Source: Pomacea canaliculata
Taxonomy: Eukaryota; Mollusca; Gastropoda; Architaenioglossa; Ampullariidae
Direction of reading: 5' to 3'
DNA length: 64,000 bases
Assembly (NCBI RefSeq): GCF_003073045.1
Contig: NW_020229206.1
Location: 1-64,000, forward strand
Part shown: positions 45,448 to 58,649 of the stretch, piece by piece
Layout: each line of letters begins with the position of its first letter
Position numbering within the stretch: the first letter of the stretch is position 1
Made by a program: the position numbers and the translations under genes
Notes under the pieces: model-generated
Told to the model about the DNA's origin: nothing
The model's database searches: none
What the model saw: only the letters and a program-made list of their open reading frames with translations

Positions 45448-46280
45448 TGAGATTTCGTCTGCTCCACATTAACCTTCGCTGATTTGGTTTGTTTCAGTAA
45501 ATTAGACATCTCCTCTCACTAGCCATGTATTTAGGTGCTATATTTTAAGACCATTCAGTTTTACTAATCTCTTTTAGACAGCTATCTGCATTAGGTTGAA
45601 TATCTAATTTGAAACAACACTTTCCTTTCCATTTATAAATCTAGAAGACAAAGTGGGGGAATTAAGAGAGAAGTAGTATCTGCCACGTCGACAAGTTTGT
45701 AGGCATTTGTATTTCATCTTGATTTTACAATAAAGATTCATAAAATGCCTGTAAGATATATCTTTAGTCGGTATCAGTCAGTGGAACAGTAATTTAGAGA
45801 GATACAAAACATTTTAGTGAAATCATAGTGCCTAGGTGATCATGTCTTTCACCATTATTGGCTCCTCGTCAAAATAATGGTACAACAATTGTAATAAACG
45901 TAATAATATTCATAATTAGCTTATTTGTTTAGCTTTAAGGTATCGTGAATCATGATCACACCCATTTGTTGTAGAATGTAGAAGTACATATTAAAAATGC
46001 AGTATATCATCATCACAGTATTTACAAACTCTTATTTTTACAGTATTTATAAACTCTTAGTGAAGATATATGCTAATCTGTAGCAGAATAACACACCAAA
46101 ATGTGTTAACTTGTAGGCGAATACATATTTATTTCACAGACATTATGATACTAGATTCTTATCTTAGATGCAAAGACTATTATTGATTTGCATGTCATGT
46201 TGTGTGCATCCCTTTGTCTGTAAAGTGACTGGATATTGTGCTATACAAGTTAACTTTATTATAACTTAATTATTTTGCAG

Positions 46281-49200
46281 ATGGTGTGTTGGTCAGTATT
46301 TCTAGCACTTCTCATGGTGCTGGCCATCTGTACTGGTGTCCCAACTGACAAAAAGCAAAGAACTGTTGACAAGGTGGGATGTTTGTCATTATGAATCCAT
46401 ACAGTCCAGAGTGAAACTTGTTGATTTACCACATCTTGTGATGAAAATGATTTTAAGTTGTTGACTTACTAGTTCATGGCATTGGAAGCATTGGAAATAA
46501 TTAAACCTGCAGTTGTTTAATACCTAAGCTAGACATCTTTGGCATTGTTTATTTTGTAGCCTTTTGTTTTTCTTGAAAGTGGTATAGATTAATAAAAGTT
46601 GTTTTAAGATGTAAGGTGGGATTCTTATTTCTATTATCAGCTTAGAAATTAGTATGCAGAAGTTTAGTTTTGGTTTGTCTCTTATAACTTCTGATACCAA
46701 GCTTCTTCAAGTCCCACTAAGATGGCAATTATTGGACAGAGGTCTTCTAACCTTCCAAGCCCCTTCAACTTGGAACAGATTACCGATCACTCTGATTCTC
46801 TTAATACCTTTAAGTCTAAACTTTGGACGCATCTTTTCAGAACAGTGATACATAGGAAAGTGTCTTATAAAATAACAGTAAATACTCTTCTATTCATGAC
46901 AGACCTTGAGTGATATTGACCATCAGACAGATGGAGAACATAATGCTGACTATGATCACGATGCTTTTTTGGGCCATGAAGATAAAGCTACTTTTGATCA
47001 GCTGTCTCCTGAGGAGAGCAAAGAGCGCTTAGGGTAAGTGTTAACTGAAAATACTAAAAATGTTAACATATTGCCAGTGTAACCGCAACACTAATTTCAA
47101 GCATTTTTAAAAAGTATCTTAATCTGTAACTAATCATGATAGTTAAGAACAAATAAAAATGCTAAAAGCATGCAGTCATCAACTGTTCCAATTTCAGGCC
47201 ATGATGAAATACCCCTTCCATCTAAACCTGAAGGAAATAAGTACACCCAGTGGCATTTCTAAAAATATCACAAAATATGTTATCATTAGACCGTCTGTTC
47301 CTGCAGATAAGTGCAGTCCGGTGGCGCATCGGTTAGGGTCTGTCACCAATACAGTAAAGGTTGGCTGCCGTAGGTTCAATGTTTGTCTCGGGATTACTGT
47401 TCTTTCTCTACTTGTGGCATCTGTTTACAGGGTTGGCTGCATTGCGGTGATATAGCCTCTAGTTGCTGGCTCCATGTAAAACACTAAGCCTTCCCCAACA
47501 CCCCCACGCTGCAGATGAGTAGTTCAATGCAAAAATCAATGTCAAGCTTGTCTGATGATTCTATCTATTTCTCTTCGTGCATCAGGTTTCACATAAGGCC
47601 TCAACCAGAGTCTGAATCGATCGACTGAAACCTGCTCCAGGTGACCCCATGTCCAGCCCTTTTCTTTCATCTCCCTTTCCACTGTTCTTCTCCAAGTTAC
47701 TTTTGCTCGGCCTGGTTTTCTTCGGCCATCTGGAGTCCATCATAGGGCGAGTCTGGAGAGGTCTGCTGTCTGCTGGCGGAGCACATTTCCAATCCATCGC
47801 CAACACCTTTGTTGAACCTGCTTGGTGATGGACTCTGTTTCAGTTCTTCGGTGGAGTTCTTCGTTGCTGATGGTGTTTAGATGTTAAGTATGCGCCTGAG
47901 GCATCTGTTTTGGAAGACGTCAAGCTTGTTACTGATGGTTTTGGGCATCTTCCATGATTCTGATCCATAAAGGAAGGTGCTGATCACATCTGACTTGAAG
48001 ATTCTCAGCTTGATCTGACTGATGTTTTTTGCCTTCCATGTGCCCCTGGGTGAGGCGGAGGCGTGGCTGGCTTTCGCCAGTCAGGCTCAAATCTCCACCT
48101 CCGCATCCCTGGTGTTTGACATTTTGGACCCAAGATAGGAGAAACTGTCAACTTCCTCAATCTCATCTCCATTTATAGTTTGATGCTGTTTTGGACTCTG
48201 GCGTTTACTCTCATACTTTTCGTTTTCTTTGCGCTGATCTTCAAGCCAAGGTTTTCAGCAGTTACTGAGAAGGCATTTATTTTTTCCTGCATGTCTTTGT
48301 TGTCATCTTTTTTTTTTTTTTTTTTTTTTTTTAAACAAGAAAGGGACATCTGAAAAAATTTTAAGTTTTTATAAAATACCTTCCTGCTCCAGTTCTAAAG
48401 GAAATTTAGAAATGCTTTAACAATTTATATGACCCAGCTAGATCAGGTTTTGTTAACATAGTTGTGTTAAATTATTGAATGTTGCCTGTACCTGATGTTG
48501 CACATGTTAAATAGTCAGCTTGCTAACAGCCATCCTTAACTTTGGGTAAGTATTTACAGGAACATGTGTTAGCCAAACTTAAAGATTTATTAAGCTTGTT
48601 AGCAATAAACCCTGACTTTCGATAAGTGTTCATTGGAACATGTATTAACAATGCTAAAAATACGAATAGTTGATCTGCTCATAACAAACTTTGACTTAAA
48701 ATATATATTAACTAAGCTGAAACTATTGTCAGTGGGCTGGCCATGAACCCTGAGTTGAGGTAAATATTCACTAGAACAGGTAGTAACTGAACTGAAAATA
48801 TCAACTGTTGGCTTGCTGGCAGCAATCCTTCAAAGGCGTTTGTTAAAATCTAGTACTGCAAGTAAATGCATATCTAATAATAATAAAACATTCATTAATA
48901 GAGCACCTTACTCCACCAGCAAAGGTGAGCTTAAAGGGTTTGTTGAACATATGAAAAAATATATACATGTGTGTGTTGAATATATTAAGTCACACAAGCA
49001 CACTCATCAGTAGGCATCAGATGCATCTTACACATTGATTTACCATCATTCACTCTTTCTTACTCTCTCTCTCACACACACATAGAGGGTGGAGGAAACT
49101 GGAGAGCACTGACAGTCAGCCCAGGAAAAAGATGTCACATATTACTAGACTGCTATTAAACAAAAACTTGCCTTAAACAAAATAAATTGTATAGATCCCA

Positions 49201-52200
49201 AAGTACATATATAACAGAATTATTTTATGTTTTGTTGAAAACTTGGCCTGCATGGTAAAAGTGGCATTAATTCTGTATAATAATCAAATGCTTCCTTTTA
49301 CTTTACATGGATAATACCTTCATAAATGTTGTTTTATGTTGCTACAAACGAGGAAAATTTACTTTTAAGTCTAATCAATGATAACCCAACACAATGTTAC
49401 GTCAGTCTTGTGTCACAAGATGAAGATTTAGATTGGAGATCTCAAGACATTATATAATAAATCAAACACATGAAAACTAATATTTTCTTATTGTTATCAA
49501 GCACCATGACACAATTTTACATGTTACTCATATTTAAAACAGTTACAAGGTTCAAGATATTAATACATGTACATTGATGTGTACTTTTTACCTGCAGCAG
49601 GTAAAATAAAAACTTTTCATAATGCTTACCCAGCAAAAATAACCTAGTGTCTGATGCCCTTAACAATTTCACAGAGATGTCTGAAGTGCACTGCATTTTA
49701 GGGATTTGACAAGTATTAATTTTTGTGCTGCTTTTTTCCAGAATAATTGTTAGTAAAATTGACAAAGATGGGGATAGCTTGGTGACGGAGCAGGAGCTGA
49801 AGGACTGGATTCGTTACGTGCAGACACGCTACATCGTGCAGGACACCGACCGCATGTGGAAGGATCACCAGCCTGATGAGGACAATGCCTTGTCTTGGAA
49901 GTCCTATCAGAAGAGGACTTTTGGCTATGATGATGGTGAGTAGGAAGAGAAATAAGGAATGATACTGTTCAGTTATTGGGGTTCACTATCATGAAGTTAT
50001 GATAGTGTTCAACTGTTGAGGTTCACTATTGCGAAGTTATGATAATGATCAATTGTTGGCATTCACTGCAGTGGTGGTCAGTTGTTGGTGTTCGCTATTT
50101 GTGGTTGTTTGCCACGTTTTATTACCAATTGCATGGACATAAGATAGATTCAAAATTAATTCAGAATTGTCAAGAAAGGCAGCTCCATAGTGAATTTTTC
50201 TGTTTCACTAAAATGGGTATTAGGAGATGAATTTATCCTGACATATCATCTACTTTTCTGTGTAGATCCAAACGAGAAAGGATCTCGTACTGAAGCATAT
50301 GCAGAGATGATTAACAGAGATCGTAGACGATGGAAGAAGGCTGATAAGGATGGCGATGATCGCCTTAGCAAGGAAGAGTTCATGGACTTTTTGCATCCAG
50401 AAGATGCTGAGCACATGCGTGATATTGTTGTAATGGTGAGTAATGTGGGAGGCACTGGCCTGTGCTGACCAGCTATCTTTACTGTAACATATTTGTCTCA
50501 TGAAAATCATTTGTATCTATCTGTCCTAAATGGAATGCTTGTCTCATAAAAATCACTTCTTTAATATCATGTTCTGACTTTGATGTGTACTTGCATCAGT
50601 CAAAGAGCTTGAAGTATGGGTTTGCATAATGACTGCATGTGCTTGTACATGATGAAGCATGTCACAGTAAGCAAAGGGTCTGTATAGTGCAGTTAGCATT
50701 GTGTTATATTTATTATTTTGATGTTGCTAATATGTTTCAGGAAACATTAGAGGATATTGACAAAGACCATGATGGCTACATCAGTATGAAAGAGTACATT
50801 GGTAAGTTGTTTGCTCTCCCACCATCAGTACAGAGGAAGTGGGAAGTTTTCAGTTAGGATATTTAGTATGAACAGAGTACAGTACTTCACAACATACTGC
50901 TCTTGTAAGCTTACTGTTTCTTTCTTACAATATTTGCAAATTCTGTTTTTCATTGCTTACATGACATTGCATTGAACTTTGAATGAGATAGAACCGTAAC
51001 AACACTTCAACTGTTTTTGATGCCTCATAGTTCTTCCCCCCAAATCATTTTTCACTTAAATTTTGTATGCGATGTGATAGTAAAGATCTTTGATGACTAT
51101 ACATATATATAAAATGGATAATAAATATATAAAATGTAGATACTTTGTAATACATAGTTCATATGAAAAAGAATTTTATAAGGTGAAAATTGCGATAGAA
51201 GTAAAAAGTGTTATAGCCACTAAGGATTCTTATCAGTATTACTGTAGTGTACTTGATTTATTATTTGATTGTATGAACTATGCTGGAAAGGCTGTTAAGC
51301 ATAAAGCTAAGGTGACCAGACATTTTGGGGGCGAAAGCGTGACACGTACCGATGATGGTGTTGTCACCGTCAAAGAACGCCGAAAAAAGTGATTTTTAAA
51401 GACAACCGGGACATTTGATGGACTTGCCAGAAAGCCAGAAAGCGGGACATTGGGCGTTCCGCCCGATATTCAGGCGGGACACGAGGTCAAAAGCGGGACG
51501 TCTGGTCACCTTAATAAAGCAAATGGCACTGCTACTTGACTGACTTGAGTAAATGGTGATGTCTGATGCTGTAACCTGATTGGCTCGTGGTGTTTACACA
51601 CTTTGCTGAAAGTCCTTTTGTTGGCCCTATTTGATAGTCAAAGCAGTCGCATACAACAGCCATTCGTCATCATTACAGCTTTTTTATTGTTATTACTTGC
51701 GCACTTTTGTCTCAATCAAACAATGTGTTTGGGCACAGACTGAATGAAACTCTGGGGAGGAGTTGATTTAAAAACAAAGTATCGTTTTAAATTGACCACC
51801 ATGTGCACGATATTTGACTACAGCCAGAAACATAATGGGCAGGTGCCAAGGAAGCTGATATTAGAGGAAATTTACTCCATCAAACTTTGCCACAGGTACT
51901 AAAAGAGAAGTAAAGCCTTGTGTGGCCCAAACATTTTTGCTATAGCTTTCTCATTAATTAGTTTGTTTTTGTCCACTGCTTTCCATCAGCAGATCAAGTG
52001 GGCCATCTTATGCCATATCCAGCAAAATATGAAAATGTTTTTTAACAAAGTGAAATAGAAAAGAGGCAACTTTTTGTATGAAGAACAAGCAGGCCTTAAG
52101 TGATAATGGTACCTCATGGTAGCAGTACCCGTATAGATAGCAGTACCTATGTATCATCTTTTATTTGCTTTGGAAGGAGCACATTCTTTAAATGATTGAC

Positions 52201-55200
52201 AGCTTTTTGTTTTTTAATTTAGTTTTTGAAAAGTTCATGGTGCACTAAAGAAAAGCAACACTTTTAGTGTATGAAATGCTTCTACTCTGGTCATTGGCAT
52301 TTACTTATGAAAGGTGGCAGTCTGTAGGTTGTAATTCAGCAGTGTCTGTGTTGAAAGTGGGTAACATTTAGTTCATAATGGTGTCCAGAAAAACCATTTC
52401 TGTATGTTTTAGCATATTTTTTAAATGAAACAGAGTCTTAAAATCACAGCCTCTGTAACAACAGGACCAATCATCTGTGTTAAGATAGCTCAGTAGTGAC
52501 TAGCAGCTGAGTGCAAGGATTTGCAACATAATTAAGATTCCTAATAAGATTAGTAATTAGCATAACATGATGTAAGTTGTAGATGTTGACATGACTATCT
52601 CGTACAATAGATGACATATGGGGAGATGACGATGATGATGAGGATGATGATGATGAAGACAGAAATGAGAATGGTGAACCTGATTGGGTTCAGAGTGAGC
52701 GAGATCAGTTCACCAACTACCGTGACAAGAACCAAGATGGACAGCTGGACACTGATGAAATCAGAGAGTGGATCATTCCAGAAGATTATGACCATAGCTC
52801 AGCTGAAGCCATACATCTCATTAAAGCTTCTGATAAAGATGGGGTTGGTAGAAAAAAAAAGGGGATATTTATTCCCATTTATAGATCAGTGAAACTTGAT
52901 GTCAGCTACCATTAAGTGTAGGCACAGCAAGAGGATTTTGAGGGTGCCTGTAGTTGTGAGGAATTGCTTAATCAGCCTTTAATTAACCTGTAGTGTGGCC
53001 CACCACCTCTTATATCATTTTCTTATGTTCTTGTGATGAGGATTGTGGGTGGTGGGGAAGAAGGTGCTGATGGTGTTGACTCAAGTTTCGCTGGTCTGTG
53101 GCTAAAGAGCTTGCCTGACTTGCTAAACCACAGTCCCTTCCCTTTCTCTGTTTTGCAATACTAATAAAAATCTAGATGACATGTGGCCAAATCGAGAAAA
53201 TGCAGACGAGGAGCCTGATTGGGTGAAGAACGAGCGCAAGCAATTTGCCGATTTCAGAGATAAGAATGGCGATGGCAAGCTGGACAAAACTGAAGTCAGG
53301 GAATGGATTATCCCAGAAAATTTTGATCATGCAAGGGCAGAAGCCAGGCATCTCATTTTTGAGTCTGACCGCGACAAGGTTCGTCTCTCCTCCTGATTTC
53401 TCTTTTTATTATTTTTTTATTTTTTGCTATATATTCTGATGTTTTTGTTTTTTCTATGATTTTTAATTTTTATAGGGTCTGAGCATGCCTTAGATTTTTT
53501 TTATATTGGGTTTTTTCCCTAAGTGTTTTTTCGGTCACCATTCTGCACACAAATTTAGTATTGTACCATTAGGAGTAGAGATGAATCCCTTACATTCTGC
53601 TTTGATATATATATATGAAAAAATTGATGAATGTCTTTGCAGTCTCAGAACACTGGTTTTACAGCTAGTATATGATTGCAAATACTCATTCTTGAGTTGT
53701 GATTAGGGACCCTTGTATGTGGGCACCTGATACCTCATGCCTTGGCAGATGGGCTATTTTCATTCATCACACTCATGATTAGCATGTGACATGATGCTTG
53801 AAGCTCATATAAATGTATACTTTCAAGATTTCAAAACATTAGACAGCTGACTTTATTCTGTCAGACTTTAAGCATGCCTCTTTCCAAGATAAAGCAACAG
53901 AAATATAATGCAGTATTAGCTATGGCTTCCAGAACTTTGGACATAGATCCGAAATGAAATTCTAGTACCTTGCTACTTCTCTCTTTCCAGAACTTCTTAA
54001 CCTTAAGACACTTCATATGCTTGGCAGTCTTTGAAATTTAAAATTGAGCTTCCATAATAATACACTGTGGAAATAATCGTATTATTATTATTGATGCTAA
54101 AGACAACAGGCATGTCAAAGACACTCTCAGAGGATCATGTTGTCTTGACCCTCCTGCTTTTTTCCTTTAGATAGGTTTTTGCATTTATTTTTGTTTTTTT
54201 AATGAGGAGGAGGGATCCTTGTCTGTGAAATTTAGTTGCTTGATTCTTGGCGCAGTTTTGTCTTCATAAGATAATGAGGGGTTTGTGTTCACAGCTGACC
54301 ACGCTTGTTTGCTTGCTTGTGCAGCAGGTCATCACAAGCTTTGTTCACTGGGTTTTCCATATTTTATTTATCTCACACAGGGGCATTGAGATTAGTTATA
54401 TGCAGACTAGGGGACAGTTTTTACATGATATTGTATGCAGAGTAGGTGACTGTTTTATGGGATATCACGTGTTGTGAGCACACTATGGTTACAGTTAAAA
54501 ATATGTCTATTCTTTATCAGCACATGTATTGTTGCCATTAACAACTTCAGCATCAACCTCCTTTGTTAGAAAACCCTCCTAAGCTTTATACTTTATCCTG
54601 CATGCCTTCAATGTTACAGATAGTACAAGTTGTTAAACATGGCCTCATAATCTGGTACTAGACTAGGATTTACTTGTTTAGAAAAACCTAGTCACCTGAC
54701 TTTATAATAGGCAGTCCCTGTATGTAGCATATTTAGATTGCTAATGCTAAGTCTAACAACATCTGTACATCCATAAAGTATGTAATATGCACTGATGATT
54801 AGCTTTCAGTTTTGCACTGACTGCCCTCAGCATGCATGTCTCCCTGTACACATTAGCCAGCTCAAGCTCTTGCTGCTCTCATTACATTTGCTTGCTGTTT
54901 TACTGTCCATTTGTTTTCTAACTCTGCACTTCTTTCCTGAATGTTTATATGATTGCCTGGATGGCCTCACTTTTGTTTGTTCATGCACCCTTATACTCTG
55001 ACATATCTCCAACTTTACCCGATTGCAGATTTGTCTTTTTATGTCTAGTCTGTTCCAGCTAAATTTAGGATAATCATTATTGGGAATCATTATAAGATTC
55101 TATATTATAACATTGTATGGTTTTGTTGGCTTATTCTTTTTTTGCCTTTTTAACTTAAGGTTTACATGAAAGTAACACCCAACTCAGGGCATTTACAACC

Positions 55201-55342
55201 ATAGGTAACTGGTGTCTTTTTATGTTTGACCCTGCAGGATGGCAAGTTGACAAAACAAGAGATCCTTGACAAGTATGATCTCTTTGTTGGAAGCCAGGCA
55301 ACAGACTTTGGAGAAGCATTGGCTCGTCATGATGAATTCTAG
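46281..55342 (+). CDS. CALU: Calumenin/reticulocalbin-type EF-hand protein of the ER
   Basis: Coding exons: 46281-46373, 46903-47033, 49742-49935, 50266-50435, 50741-50801, one of 52611-52843 (6a) or 53176-53378 (6b), and 55238-55342. All phases agree: 318 residues with 6b, 328 with 6a (human 315). The start is the ATG at the exon 1 acceptor. An N-terminal signal peptide ([14 protein letters not shown]) is followed by DYDHDAFLG and [14 protein letters not shown], calumenin landmarks. Six EF hands: [12 protein letters not shown], a degenerate second ([11 protein letters not shown]), [24 protein letters not shown], a fifth in exon 6, and a sixth split across exon 6 and the last exon. The end [11 protein letters not shown] carries the HDEF retrieval signal. 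Expected role: calcium-binding chaperone-like protein of the ER and secretory pathway. Both exon 6 copies end at unusual GTTNGT donors. Confidence 0.93.
46665..46862 (+). mobile_element. L2/CR1-type LINE C-terminal fragment
   Basis: In calumenin intron 1, plus-strand pieces [19 protein letters not shown] and, in a second frame, [14 protein letters not shown] match the C-terminal block of L2/CR1/Rex-type reverse transcriptases (R...F.APS.WN.LP...S...FKS.LKTHLF). One frame change separates them. Inactive. Confidence 0.7.
47312..47500 (+). mobile_element. tRNA-derived SINE
   Basis: A box-like TGGCGCATCGGTTAGGGTC, then B box-like GTAGGTTCAATGTTTG, then a body ending CTCCATGTAAAACACTAAGC, a tail form common in molluscan SINEs. 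In calumenin intron 2, sense orientation. Different family from the 28.2-kb SINE. Confidence 0.65.
47580..48307 (-). mobile_element. RTE-type LINE 3' part, reverse orientation
   Basis: Minus-strand copy of the LINE that also occupies 62,999-64,000. It encodes the region from after the catalytic box ([21 protein letters not shown]-like) to the C-terminal tail ([20 protein letters not shown] and [15 protein letters not shown]-like). The 5' truncation point abuts a T25 run on the plus strand. Stops and frame changes make it inactive. It lies in calumenin intron 2, antisense. Confidence 0.82.
48308..48332. repeat. T25 homopolymer
   Basis: 25 consecutive T on the plus strand at the 5' truncation edge of the minus-strand LINE copy. 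It is on the wrong side to be that copy's own poly-A tail. Confidence 0.95.
48480..48850. repeat. Degenerate tandem repeat of about 80-110 bp in calumenin intron 2
   Basis: Four loosely related units, each with a GGCTTGCTAGCAG-like segment, a CCTTAACTTTGGGTAAGTAT-like segment and a GGAACATGTATTAAC-like segment. Heavily diverged. Confidence 0.6.
49965..50105. repeat. Degenerate 40-45-bp tandem repeat in calumenin intron 3
   Basis: Units with TTCAGTTGTTGGGGTTCACT and ATCATGAAGTTATGATAGTG, about three copies. Confidence 0.65.
51308..51513. mobile_element. 206-bp non-autonomous DNA transposon (MITE)
   Basis: Inverted ends TAAGGTGACCAGAC and GTCTGGTCACCTTA (14 bp) flanked by ATAAAGC at 51,301-51,307 and 51,514-51,520. 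The ends and duplication fit a hAT-type element, though 7 rather than 8 bases match. The interior has repeated GCGGGAC segments. A second copy of the family lies near 59.93-60.10 kb. In calumenin intron 5. Confidence 0.82.
52611..52843 (+). CDS. CALU: Calumenin alternative exon 6a (acidic form)
   Basis: Starts after ACAATAG and encodes [17 protein letters not shown], then [14 protein letters not shown]-hand [12 protein letters not shown] and the first half of the sixth EF hand (SDKDG). Donor GGG|GTTGGT, phase 0. Joined to the last exon it completes loop [12 protein letters not shown]. It is ten residues longer than 6b because of the acidic run. Confidence 0.8.
53176..53378 (+). CDS. CALU: Calumenin alternative exon 6b (standard form)
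   Basis: Starts after AATCTAG and encodes [22 protein letters not shown]-hand [12 protein letters not shown] and the start of the sixth loop (SDRDK). Donor AAG|GTTCGT, phase 0. Joined to the last exon it gives loop [12 protein letters not shown], closest to vertebrate calumenin. Its entry phase is the same as 6a, so including both would shift the frame. Confidence 0.85.
53400..55230 (+). other. Calumenin intron 6, no further exon recognised
   Basis: T-rich intron between exon 6b and the last coding exon. Short frames only, with no EF-hand motif. Confidence 0.5.
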
Positions 55343-58300
55343 ACTGGTCAAGTCTAGTGTGCTCTTCCGTCCCCTGTTGTGTAAATGGTGACTGTTCAAC
55401 ACATGGAGAAGGCCAGAGTCCTGAGATGGACAGTGTTCATGCATCTTTCATCAGTCATGATCTTTCTTGGAGTCTTTGGTAGTCAAGTGTTTTTGTGCAT
55501 CCAGTCAGCTGTAGGACAGAGTACACTAGAGTTTCGAAGGCATTTGCATTTATTTTGTAACTGCTGTTGATATTCAGGTTCTGATAAATTGTACATCAGG
55601 GACACTGCTAATTTAAAACAAACTGGTTGAAAGTGCTACAGTCTTTGTTGACAATGATATCGGGAATACTGAACATGGTTTTCTCACTCTGAGATCTTAC
55701 ATAAGCTTATGAAAGGAAAATAAAATCCAAAATGAGACATAACTATGCCATTCCAACCAGCACCCTCAGAGTACTTGAAGTAAACAGAACATAGTTTGCC
55801 CCTGTGTCTGCAGTGGATATGTGTAAGTTCCAGCAATATTGGATATATTTTTACTGAGGGACCTATAGAAACAACATGCCAGGCATAGGGTTGAATGTGT
55901 ATGGCAAAGATGGATGTGTGAGTGACTTGTGATATGTTCAAAATGTAACCCATTAACACTTGCACCTACACTTGATCTTTGTGCCTCCCATCCTCCCCAA
56001 AATCACACCCCAGCATTCAGTATTTATCCTGTCATAAGCTATCATCATTACGGTCAGTAAGGCCAGAAAATGATCAAGTTGTTTTATCTGTGTCTGAACA
56101 AATAGTGAAGGTCTTTTGTGGACTGTTACATGGTCAAGTCAGTTTGGTTTCTAGTTCATGCTTTTATTGACTGCTTGTGTAACTTCATTGTACCTTAAAC
56201 TGACATTTATAAGCAAGACATGAACAAAAGAATGTGTCATCTTTACTTGCATAATATTTATATTTCATAATATACCAAGGATGGTTAAGATAAGAGGCAA
56301 TGTTCAAGATCAGCTGTTTTAGATTCCACGTTATCTTAAGTAAGGGGTATCTACCCACACTTCATTCCTCACTTCACCAGCCTGTTATGGACAGTCAAAG
56401 ATCGCTATTTTCATTGACTAAAGAAATTGTTATTGACAGCTTCCTGGCACTACATGTCCCAGCTCAGAAATGGGGGCCAACCACAGTCATCGGGGCACAG
56501 GCCAACCATCTGCAGAATAATGAAGTTTGTGCACACTTAGGCAGCGGCAAAACTTAATCAAAATTGTATTTTTCTGGTGACTTCAAGAAACTTTTTCATG
56601 TGTTTTGCAGTTAAAGTACAAGTTTTCAACAATTTCTTAATTATTTTTTTAAATTTTACTTCAAATTTGTTTTCATGCACATGAATAAGATTGTAACTTT
56701 CACCAAAACAGTTTGAGAAGCTTTCTCTTTACTAACTACCATTTCAGCTATTCGCTATCTTCCCTACAAAAACTATATTAATTTTGGTCTTGACTGAAAG
56801 CTCAAGTGTACTAGAAATAGTGTTTTGGTTAATTTGTGGGAAGGGTTAAGACCACTTTTGGAAAATGTGACCTTTATCTATGTTAATAGCATATTTGAAG
56901 CTATCCCCCTCAAAATTTCAGGATCTACAGCTTCAAATAAATGATTTGTTGAATTTTCCTCAGTCAAAATTATATTTGTAATTTTTAAATGCCACAGCTC
57001 ATTGTCCTGTTTCATCTTACACCATGTGTGTACATGCTGGGCAGATCTCGTTCGTCTCCTTTAGTTTGACAGTATTTTCTTTGTTTCAAACATTTTCAGA
57101 TGTTAAAAAAATGGCAGTGACTACTGTAATATTTGCTGCCTACCTTAATAATAAGACATACAACCATTTGTAAAATCTGCCATGATGGCAGTATTCAGGT
57201 CACATGAAGCTTGGGATAAGGCTGTCAGAATCTACAAGTAGGTGATCATAACCATGGAGATCCTGGCCTTCATCTGAAATAAGTATTCATGACTCCTGTA
57301 AATGAGTCATTTTCCACATTGAAATATTTTTAAAAATTATGATGTCCAGCATATCTGTGAGTGTGTGAAAGTATTACACTATATAGTTCCTGCCTTTTAG
57401 AACAGCTAAACATGGGCTTGCAAGGATGCTGGAAATTTTTTGTTTTTGCTTTTAAGACATTAAATCAAACATATCTTTAATCATACTCAATTTTATAAGA
57501 GATTTTCTTGCAGTTGTTGTTTAGTCTGAGATTTTCAGGTCAAATTTTTAATATGCGTTTTGTCCAGAAGTGCCAATAACATTTTTCTCCATTTTCTTTT
57601 GATAGTGATAGTTACTTTCTTTGGTTTTGTTCCTGTTGTCACATTGCATAGTTCTTTGACAAATTGCCATGTAGTATGTTGCTCCCATTTCAAATTACTA
57701 AATTGTTGATTTAAAGGTTCTCACCTGAAAGTGTTATCACTCTCTTGCTTCTGCTTGCAGTATTTTGTAGGTCACTAGAATATTTGTATGTAGAATATTT
57801 TTCCAAGGTAGATTTTAGTCATATGTTCAGGACTCTCAAAGATTAGCAGTAGATGCTGCCAACCAGAATATTAGAGCACTGTTTCCCTAGTCTCTTGTAG
57901 CATTTGAAGAGGAGTTTTTAGTATGACCAGAGGGGTCTAGAGTTGGACATCAGACAGTACAATCGCCCACTGTTGTTCAGTAACTATTTTCTACTGTTGC
58001 TTTCCTGAAGTGATTGGTTAGCCTGCACATCCTAGTAGACAAGTAGCATAGCTGGTTCAGGGGAGTGCAGCTAGTAAAATGCCAATGAGTAGTTTGAGGA
58101 TGCAGTAGAATTTAAAGGAATTATGCCCAAGGCTGAAATTGGGGGTAATTGCCACAGCACTGAGCTGGTGCAGGAAAGAACAGACTTTTTGAAAGACCTC
58201 CACATACAAACAACTCTGTTGTTGCTCTATCCTCCATCTTAAAACTGTAGACGTTTCACACGATCATTTTTTCAAATGTGTGCAGTTTTCATAGCTTTAA

Positions 58301-58640
58301 TTAAAAAAAAAATTTTTTTCTTGCACAGTCTGAATGGTTTAAGACTGTAAAAATTCGTCAATATACACCAGTGTATGTCTTTAAGCATTTGTCTTTTTGC
58401 AGAAGCATTTTGGTTGCATGTATGTACTGATATCCTTTCTTGCTGGTCAAGTAGAATTATTGCAAATTTTAGTTTTGATTCACTTGTCCCTATGTCCTAC
58501 ACAAAAGTTTGCAGCTTACAATTTTTACAATTTTTATTGGCTAACTAATCCCTTCCCATAGTGTTTTCTCATGCTATGCCACATGAGCTGATGCTTGTGC
58601 TGTTGTAATAGTTTTGTAATAAAGTTGATGTTTGATAAAA
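55343..58640 (+). other. Calumenin 3' UTR (candidate)
   Basis: After the TAG at 55,340-55,342, AATAAA motifs on the plus strand occur at 55,719, near 56,936 and at 58,618. The last is followed by a GT-rich GTTGATGTTTGAT, a good downstream element, so a 3' UTR of up to about 3.3 kb with alternative shorter ends is plausible. No other gene was seen in this stretch. Confidence 0.5.
58618..58623 (+). terminator. Candidate distal polyadenylation signal of calumenin
   Basis: AATAAA followed within 20 bases by a GT-rich segment. Confidence 0.45.
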
Positions 58641-58649
58641 ACAGTTTTG

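Noticed and set aside
50246-50510. Minus-strand frames opposite calumenin exon 4
   Set aside because: Antisense shadows of the EF-hand coding exon.
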